Of a stretch of DNA of 64,000 bases, positions 59,486-64,000 are shown piece by piece. The number at the start of each line of letters is the position of its first letter. Position 1 is the first letter of the stretch. The notes beneath the pieces were generated by a model. That model was not told the DNA's origin, did no database searches, and saw only the letters and a list, made by a program, of their open reading frames with translations. The translations under genes and the position numbers were made by a program. This DNA is from Kribbella sp. CA-293567 (GTDB lineage Bacteria > Actinomycetota > Actinomycetes > Propionibacteriales > Kribbellaceae), in assembly GCF_027627575.1 (NCBI RefSeq), contig NZ_CP114065.1, positions 186,001-250,000 of the forward strand, read 5' to 3'.

Positions 59486-59683
59486 ATGAACTGGACGGAC
59501 TACGCCGGCCTCGTCGGCCTCGTTGCTGCCGCGGTACTGGCCGGCTGGACGCTGCTGGGCACCAACACCACCACGCCGCACCGCGGAACGCCACGACATT
59601 CGGGAAATCCGGGCCACCGGCTGGGTTCCGGCCGGCACCGGGCCCAGGGCCGGCGCCTGCTCGCCCGGCTGGGGGTCCGCTGA
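59486..59683 (+). CDS. Possible small membrane peptide, unknown
   Basis: A 65-residue open frame with GAGAGAGAT before ATG 59486. The first 25 residues contain one good membrane helix (YAGLVGLVAAAVLAGWTLLG); the rest is very basic (RHRAQGRRLLARLG). It is divergent from the TrmB/LuxR-like regulator. I do not recognise a family, and the tail composition could be chance coding in GC-rich DNA, so this is a low-confidence gene. Confidence 0.35.
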   Translation: MNWTDYAGLVGLVAAAVLAGWTLLGTNTTTPHRGTPRHSGNPGHRLGSGRHRAQGRRLLARLGVR

Positions 59684-59740
59684 ACAGCCGGACCAGGTCA
59701 CCGGTTGATATTTGATCAGAAACTGGGCGAGTCAACTGTC

Positions 59741-59765
59741 CTCCTCGGCGCCGGGCGCCGAGGAG
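59741..59765. terminator. 11-bp perfect hairpin beyond the IS element
   Basis: CTCCTCGGCGC and GCGCCGAGGAG flank the loop CGG. It lies 30 bp from the CTAG target. Before the insertion it would have followed the nitrilase-like gene by about 30 nt, so it was probably that gene's terminator and is now separated from it by the IS. Confidence 0.7.
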
Positions 59766-59794
59766 ATCGCGGGCGTGGGCGCGGCGGCGTACGG

Positions 59795-60913
59795 GCTAGC
59801 TGTGATGTCCAGGGAGGTTGGTCAGTCGGCTGATTGGTGGTTTGCCTCCGATGGCGGAGTGGGCTCGGTGGTGATTGTAGAAGTGGAGCCAGCCGGGTAG
59901 GGCTGTGTTGCGTTGGTTGGTTGAGTTGTAGAGCCGGGCGTAGGCCCAGCCGTCGGCCAGGGTGCGGTGGAAGCGTTCGATTTTGCCGTTGGTTTGTGGC
60001 CGGTAGGGCCGGGTGCGTTTCGGGGTGATGGCGAGTGCTGTGCAGGTGTCGTGCCAGGCGTGGGAGCGGTAGCAGGATCCGTTGTCGGACAGGACGCGTT
60101 CGACGGTGACGCCGTGGTGGGTGAACCAGGCGACGGCGCGTTGGAGTACTGCGGTGGCGGTGCTGGCTTTCTCGTTGGTGTGGATTTCGGCGTAGGCGAG
60201 GCGGGAGTGGTCGTCGATGACGGTGTGCACGAACGCGGTACCGATGTTGGGGTGGCCTTTGGCGGTGCGTCCGGTCCGTAGCGCGGTGCCGGCACGGTTT
60301 TTGTCGCCTTGTTGTTTGCCCAGGTAGCGCCAGCCGCCGCCGTCGGGAATGTTGGCGAATTTGGTGACATCGACATGGATCAGCGATCCGGGATAGTCGT
60401 GTTCGTAGCGGCGCAGGGGTTCGCCGGTGACCCGGTCGATCCGGGACAGCCGGTTGATTCGGCAGCGCACCAGTACTGCATGGACGGTGGAGGCGGGCAG
60501 GCCGAGGCGGCCGGCGATTTGTACCGGGCCGAGCCGGTGGCGCCACCGCAACCGCACGATCCGGCGTACCAGGTGTGGCGGGGTCTTGAAGGGGCTGCGG
60601 CGCGGGCGGGAGCTGCGGTCAGCCATCCCTGCAGGTCCTTCGGCGCGGTACCGCTGGGCCCATTTGCGCGCCGTTTTGGCTGCGACCATGAACATTTTCG
60701 CCGCCGCGGCACAGCTCCAGCCTTGATCGACGATCAGACGCGCGAGCCGTAGCCGGGTGCGGGGGGTCAAAGTCGCGTTAACGTGGGACACGAAGGCCTC
60801 CGGTGTGGTGAAGCGGTGAACTAGACAGCTCCACTTCACAACCGGAGGCCTTCACCTGTCACACCGACTCACCGCCGCAACACGGGACAACCTTCCTGGA
60901 CATCACAGCTAGC
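59795..60913. mobile_element. Complete IS481-family insertion sequence with target duplication
   Basis: The element spans 59801-60907 (1107 bp). Its ends TGTGATGTCCAGGGAGGTTG (left) and the reverse complement TGTGATGTCCAGGAAGGTTG (right) are 20-bp inverted repeats with one mismatch. GCTAGC flanks it on both sides (59795-59800 and 60908-60913) as a 6-bp target duplication of the NCTAGN type known for IS481. Intact ends, intact transposase and identical target copies point to a recent insertion. Confidence 0.93.
59796..60791 (-). CDS. IS481-family transposase
   Basis: A 331-residue DDE transposase from GTG 60791. The N-terminal HTH pair (TPRTRLRLARLIVDQGWSCA, KTARKWAQRYRAEG) is followed by the rve catalytic core: HVDVTKFANIPDGGGW (first Asp), VHTVIDDHSRLAYAEIH (second Asp) and NGKIERFHRTLADGW (Glu). 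All three catalytic residues are present. The frame runs through the left inverted repeat and ends Gly-His-His-Ser, with its TAG stop supplied by the CTAG of the duplicated target, not by the element. Confidence 0.93.
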   Translation of the reverse strand: MSHVNATLTPRTRLRLARLIVDQGWSCAAAAKMFMVAAKTARKWAQRYRAEGPAGMADRSSRPRRSPFKTPPHLVRRIVRLRWRHRLGPVQIAGRLGLPASTVHAVLVRCRINRLSRIDRVTGEPLRRYEHDYPGSLIHVDVTKFANIPDGGGWRYLGKQQGDKNRAGTALRTGRTAKGHPNIGTAFVHTVIDDHSRLAYAEIHTNEKASTATAVLQRAVAWFTHHGVTVERVLSDNGSCYRSHAWHDTCTALAITPKRTRPYRPQTNGKIERFHRTLADGWAYARLYNSTNQRNTALPGWLHFYNHHRAHSAIGGKPPISRLTNLPGHHS

Positions 60914-61742
60914 TGATGGTGTGGTTGGTCGAGCGGGGGTCGCCGGTGACTCGGCGGGCGGCGTACAGGTCGCCCTTGCGGGCGGTCGTGCGCCACGGGC
61001 GGGCTTGAGTGAGGGCCACGGCGTACGCGGGGTCGTCGCGGTCGATGGTCGCGATGGTGAGCTCCGCGGGGGCGGTGACCGTGGAGACGTAGGTGCCGTC
61101 GGGGGCGATCAGGCCCGACGGCATCAGGTCGGCGGTCTGGGCGGGGAGGGACATCGCGACCCAGTAGCTGTTGATCGCGGCGTAGGCGCGTGCCTTCACC
61201 TCGAAGATCCTGTCCGCCGGGTACGCCGACAGCAGCAGGCACTCGACGCCGAGACGCTCGTAGTGGCCGAAGAGCTGCGGGAAGTCGATCTCGCCGCCGA
61301 GCACGCAGCCGAACCGGTAGCCGTCCACGTCGAAGACGGTCGGCTCGAAGCCGGGGCTGAAGCTGCGGCCGACCTCGGAGCCGGACAGATACTGCTTGTC
61401 GTACCGGTCGGCGATCCGGCCCTCGGCCGAGATCACGTAGAGGCTGTTGTGCGGCCGGTTCGGCGGGGTCAGCGGGTGGGCCGAGCCGAGCACCACCCAG
61501 AGCTTCAGCCGGGCGGCGAGCTTCTCGATCTTCGCCAGCTCGTCGGCGAGCTCCCGCCGGTCGGCCTCGGGCCAGTCCCGGTCTTGGACCTCCGGCGCGC
61601 CCGACAGGTGTCCCTCCGGGAACTGGATCAGCCGCGCCTCCCCGGCCGCGGCGGTCTTCATCAGCTCCCGGACCCTGGTCCCGTTCTCGGCGGCGTCCTT
61701 GGTGATCATCGGTTCGGCAACAGCAATACGAATCCCCGTCAT
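60909..61742 (-). CDS. Nitrilase/carbon-nitrogen hydrolase-fold protein with catalytic Cys replaced
   Basis: A 277-residue nitrilase-superfamily protein from ATG 61742. The catalytic Glu43 (QFPEGHLSG) and Lys116 (DRYDKQYLSG) are in place, but the nucleophile segment, normally L-C-x-E-x-x-F-P, reads VLGGEIDFP: the Cys position (149) is Gly. A Cys at 146 (FGCVLGG) is three residues off. The protein may be inactive, binding-only, or use a shifted nucleophile. Its stop codon (TAG, 60909-60911) lies exactly in the IS481 target duplication, so the coding sequence is intact. Confidence 0.85.
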   Translation of the reverse strand: MTGIRIAVAEPMITKDAAENGTRVRELMKTAAAGEARLIQFPEGHLSGAPEVQDRDWPEADRRELADELAKIEKLAARLKLWVVLGSAHPLTPPNRPHNSLYVISAEGRIADRYDKQYLSGSEVGRSFSPGFEPTVFDVDGYRFGCVLGGEIDFPQLFGHYERLGVECLLLSAYPADRIFEVKARAYAAINSYWVAMSLPAQTADLMPSGLIAPDGTYVSTVTAPAELTIATIDRDDPAYAVALTQARPWRTTARKGDLYAARRVTGDPRSTNHTIS

Positions 61743-61839
61743 CACCCCACGGTCCCATCCCGCGCCGACAATCCCGGCCTGACCCGGCGAGCTTCACGAA
61801 CCTGTCGGGATTGTCGGACCCGGCCGTCATGCTGAGGCG

Positions 61840-62334
61840 ATGAGCTGGTCCGCCGTCCATGACCACACCCTGCGCGAGCGGTACGCCGAGGTCCGCGAGC
61901 TGGCGGAGTGGTCCGACTGGATGCCCTTCGAAGCCGCCGTCCCCAGCGCCCCTCGCGAGCCCGGCGTCTACCTCCTCCGCGAGCCCGTCACCGCCGTCAT
62001 CCGGTACGTCGGCATGGCCGGCGAGCGCGCCGGCGGCGGCCGCCCCCAAGGCCTCTACGGCCGCCTCCGCGTCTACAGCAACGGCCGCGGCGCCATCAGC
62101 GGCTTCGGCGAAGCCGCCCTGGACCGCGCCCTCGCCGACCCCGCCTGGCTGGAGCAACAACTCCTCGACCTGCGCCACCACGGCCCCAAACGCGCCCAGG
62201 ACTGGGCCCGCGAAGCCGTCCTCCGGCTGGACCTCGAGGTCGCCTGGTCGGTCACCCCCGACAGCCACGACGCCCGCTACCTCGAAACCCGCATCCAGAC
62301 CCTGCTCCGGACCACCGGCCTCTGGAACCGCTGA
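61840..62334 (+). CDS. GIY-YIG-like nuclease domain protein
   Basis: A 164-residue protein. The pattern REPGVYLLREPVTAVIRYVG resembles the GIY-YIG core (G-V-Y then R-Y-V-G), followed by MAGERAGGGRPQGLYGRLRV and SGFGEAALDRALADPAWLEQ. The catalytic Arg (LYGRLRVY) is present, and a Glu later (LETRIQTLL) could bind metal. It is divergent from the nitrilase-like gene and lies beside tRNA-Leu. Members of this group are uncharacterised; a DNA repair or restriction role would be speculation. Confidence 0.75.
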   Translation: MSWSAVHDHTLRERYAEVRELAEWSDWMPFEAAVPSAPREPGVYLLREPVTAVIRYVGMAGERAGGGRPQGLYGRLRVYSNGRGAISGFGEAALDRALADPAWLEQQLLDLRHHGPKRAQDWAREAVLRLDLEVAWSVTPDSHDARYLETRIQTLLRTTGLWNR

Positions 62335-62370
62335 GGGCTAGATCACAACCGCGTTTCGGGGCAAACAAAA

Positions 62371-62400
62371 ACTCCCGGTCAGTGATCACTGACCGGGAGT
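62371..62400 (-). terminator. 30-bp perfect palindrome with T-tract ending tRNA-Leu
   Basis: ACTCCCGGTCAGTGA is followed directly by its reverse complement, a 15-bp stem with no unpaired centre. On the minus strand it is followed by TTTTTGTTTG, a classical U-tract, 5 nt beyond the tRNA 3' end. It also faces the end of the GIY-YIG gene from the other side. Confidence 0.85.
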
Positions 62401-62405
62401 CGCTG

Positions 62406-62489
62406 TGCGCGAGGGGGGAGTTGAACCCCCACACCCTTTCGGGCACACGGACCTGAACCGTGCGCGTCTGCCTATTCCGCCACTCGCGC
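62406..62489 (-). tRNA. tRNA-Leu(CAG)
   Basis: An 84-nt class II tRNA on the minus strand. Acceptor arms GCGCGAG and CTCGCGC pair over 7 bp. The anticodon stem CACGG/CCGTG holds loop TTCAGGT with anticodon CAG. A long variable arm (TGCCCGAAAGGGTGT) identifies leucine, and the T arm is GGGGGTTCAACTCCCCC. The discriminator A is followed by CAG, so CCA is not encoded. Confidence 0.95.
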
Positions 62490-62724
62490 GCTGGCTGTTC
62501 GAGGGCCGAAAAACTGCCATCTGCAACCGAGAGAAAACACTAGCACGGCCTCGGGCAGACTCTGACATTGCGGGTTCGGTCGAACCTGCCGATACGATCG
62601 ATCGTCGTACCAGTGTGTTCACCCACGCACCGGTGGACACGGGGTACGGCGAGCCTCTTGAAGGTGCCGTACGGCAAGCACGATCGTTGGGTCCACCCGA
62701 CGACCGAACCGTGGAGGAGGACGC
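62490..62724. promoter_or_regulatory. Divergent control region of tRNA-Leu and fhaA
   Basis: On the minus strand TAGTGT (62537-62542) preceded by TGC is an extended -10 box about 47 nt upstream of the tRNA. GGTTCG-2-CGAACC (62573-62586) and the palindrome ACGATCGATCGT (62594-62605) lie between the two genes. GGAGGAGG before GTG 62725 is the fhaA ribosome-binding site. No further gene is seen. Confidence 0.5.
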
Positions 62725-63537
62725 GTGCGACCGCTGCAGCGCTTCGAGCGACGCCTCGAGGGCATCGTGAGTGGTGTCTTCGCGCGCGCGTTCAAGGGAG
62801 ACGTGGAGCCGATCGAGCTGGCCGCGGCCCTCAAACGCGAGATCGACAACACCGCCCGGATCCTGTCCCGGGACCGCCGGCTGGTGCCCAACCACTTCAC
62901 CATCGAGCTCGGCCCGGGGGACTTCGAGCGGCTGAACGCCTACGGGCGGACGCTCAACCACGAGCTCGCGAACGAACTGCGCGACCACGCAGACATCCAG
63001 CGCTACACCTTCTCCGGACCGATCGAGATCCAGTTGACCCAGGAAGACGAGCTGCCGACCGGCAAGTTCCGCGTCGTCAGTGCCACCGTCGGCAACCAGC
63101 CGCGCCCGCAGCAGCCGCAGCGCCCGCCGGAGCCGGACCCGAACGCGACCGTGCTGCAGAGCGCGCCCGTGCCGCCACCGCCCGGCCCGCCGCCGGTCCG
63201 CCGTGGCCACCCGCAGGTGATGCTCGAGGTGAACGGCCGGCGCCGGCCGATCAACCCGCCGGGCGTCGTGCTCGGCCGGGGGACCGACGCCGACATCCAG
63301 ATCAACGATCCGGGGGTGTCCCGGCGGCATGCGGAGATCCGGTTGATGCCCGAGGGACCCGGAGGTGTCAAGGTGGTCCTGGTCGACCTGGGGTCCACCA
63401 ACGGCACCCTGGTCAACGGACGCCGGGCCGCCGAGGCCGAACTGACCGACGGATCGACCGTGAGGATCGGGAACACCACCATGACGCTGCGCCTAGCGGA
63501 CGAGCCCATCGCCCAGCCGCCGAGCAGCGGGTGGTGA
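62725..63537 (+). CDS. fhaA: FhaA, FHA-domain protein of the cell-wall/division kinase cluster
   Basis: A 270-residue protein starting MRPLQRFERRLEGIVSGVFA with the DUF3662 N-terminal domain (residues 1-115), a Pro/Gln-rich linker (about 120-165) and a C-terminal FHA domain: GVVLGRGTDADIQINDPGVS, RRHAEI, DLGSTNGTLVNGRRA. The Arg, Ser and Asn that read phosphothreonine are in place. In mycobacteria FhaA binds the phosphorylated pseudokinase MviN/MurJ and controls peptidoglycan synthesis. The neighbour fhaB confirms the assignment; the downstream genes are expected to be pstP, rodA, pbpA and pknA/B. Confidence 0.92.
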   Translation: MRPLQRFERRLEGIVSGVFARAFKGDVEPIELAAALKREIDNTARILSRDRRLVPNHFTIELGPGDFERLNAYGRTLNHELANELRDHADIQRYTFSGPIEIQLTQEDELPTGKFRVVSATVGNQPRPQQPQRPPEPDPNATVLQSAPVPPPPGPPPVRRGHPQVMLEVNGRRRPINPPGVVLGRGTDADIQINDPGVSRRHAEIRLMPEGPGGVKVVLVDLGSTNGTLVNGRRAAEAELTDGSTVRIGNTTMTLRLADEPIAQPPSSGW

Positions 63538-63547
63538 CTGGACTTCC

Positions 63548-64000
63548 ATGTCGGAACTGACACTGACCCTGATCAAACTGGGGTTCCTGGCCCTGTTGTG
63601 GATGTTCGTGCTCGCGGTGCTGTCCGTGATCAGGTCCGATCTGTTCGGCGCCAAGGTGGACGCCCGGTCGATCGCGCCGGCCTCCTCGCCGCAGCCCAAC
63701 GGCCGGACCCCGAAGCCCGCCAAGCCCAGCAAGAAGCGCAAGGGCCTGCCCGGTTCGGTCACCATCGCCGACGGCCCGCAGGCCGGTGTCGGCGCGACCC
63801 TGGTCGAGGAGCCGGTCGTGATCGGCCGCGGCTCCGACTGCCAGATCCGGCTCGACGACGACTACTCCTCCACCAGGCACTCCCGGGTGTTCCTGTCCGA
63901 GGGCGAGTGGTGGGTCGAGGACCTGGGCTCGACCAACGGCACGTACCTGGACGGCCAGCGGGTGACCCGGCCGGTCCCGGCAGAGATCGGCGGTTCCATC
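63548..64000 (+). CDS. fhaB: FhaB (FipA-like), FHA-domain membrane protein, 3' end missing
   Basis: The frame starts at ATG 63548, 10 nt after fhaA, and runs off the right edge. It encodes LTLIKLGFLALLWMFVLAVL as a membrane helix (residues about 5-26), a basic Pro/Lys-rich linker, then an FHA domain: VVIGRGSDCQIRLDDDYSST, RHSRVFLS, WWVEDLGSTNGTYLDGQRV. This matches mycobacterial FhaB/FipA, a PknA-linked division protein. Only about 20-30 residues should be missing. Confidence 0.92.
   Translation, partial: MSELTLTLIKLGFLALLWMFVLAVLSVIRSDLFGAKVDARSIAPASSPQPNGRTPKPAKPSKKRKGLPGSVTIADGPQAGVGATLVEEPVVIGRGSDCQIRLDDDYSSTRHSRVFLSEGEWWVEDLGSTNGTYLDGQRVTRPVPAEIGGSI

Noticed and set aside
62252..62446. 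Small open frame across the tRNA-Leu gene
   Set aside because: It overlaps the tRNA and its terminator, and has no ribosome-binding site or family similarity.

Overview
The window is high-GC, densely coded actinobacterial DNA. It most resembles Kribbella or another member of the Nocardioidaceae; this is an inference from gene types and layout, not from a species marker. Three things support an actinobacterium: many genes with a TANNNT hexamer 6-9 nt before an ATG/GTG and no Shine-Dalgarno sequence (leaderless mRNAs), an IdeR/DtxR-type iron box, and a right edge with tRNA-Leu(CAG), fhaA and fhaB, the start of the conserved fhaA-fhaB-pstP-rodA-pbpA-pknA/B block usually found near oriC.

Layout. 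1-9.8 kb: a tightly overlapping acyl-CoA cluster (AtuA-like protein, two acyl-CoA dehydrogenases, both subunits of a biotin-dependent acyl-CoA carboxylase, an acyl-CoA synthetase) and a TetR regulator, suited to branched-chain or terpenoid acyl-CoA catabolism. 9.8-14.3 kb: a membrane NACHT NTPase, a 0.75-kb repeat-rich non-coding stretch and a DHA2-type MFS exporter. 14.4-18.1 kb: a Nudix-GNAT fusion, a remarkable non-coding array of stem-loops that repeats the loop TGAGGAG, a 63-residue protein, a HTH-TPR regulator whose upstream region carries five GGACCT-type repeats in 11-bp phase, and a GNAT acetyltransferase. 18.1-25.2 kb: membrane protein plus PadR, PHP-domain and MpaB-like proteins, a ROK regulator, an orphan ParA-like ATPase and an imine-reductase-like enzyme. 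25.2-29.6 kb: a SARP-NB-ARC-TPR regulator overlapping a FAD-linked oxidase. 29.6-33.6 kb: a glycine-betaine-type ABC importer with a double-length permease.

33.8-37.1 kb: antibiotic-kinase-like protein, membrane protein, methyltransferase, and an iron-regulated siderophore-interacting protein. 37.2-40.4 kb: an operon of three paralogous secreted proteins. 40.6-45.4 kb: AAA ATPase, VOC protein, secreted endonuclease I, two small secreted proteins, and an AraC regulator broken by a one-base frameshift. 45.7-51.9 kb: a sugar-use locus (GH16-like hydrolase, GntR/UTRA repressor with visible operators, a complete ABC sugar importer, secreted DUF4185 protein). 52.0-59.7 kb: PLP aminotransferase, PrsW-like protease, PASTA lipoprotein, large secreted subtilisin and a convergent TrmB/LuxR-like regulator. 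59.8-60.9 kb: a complete IS481-family element with 6-bp target duplication, inserted exactly at the stop codon of a nitrilase-fold gene. 60.9-64 kb: that nitrilase homologue (its catalytic Cys position is Gly), a GIY-YIG-like protein, tRNA-Leu, fhaA and the 5' part of fhaB.

The strongest candidates for something undescribed are the TGAGGAG stem-loop array (15739-15875), the 11-bp-phased repeats beside it (16173-16222), and the ~97-bp repeat array at 12475-12780.
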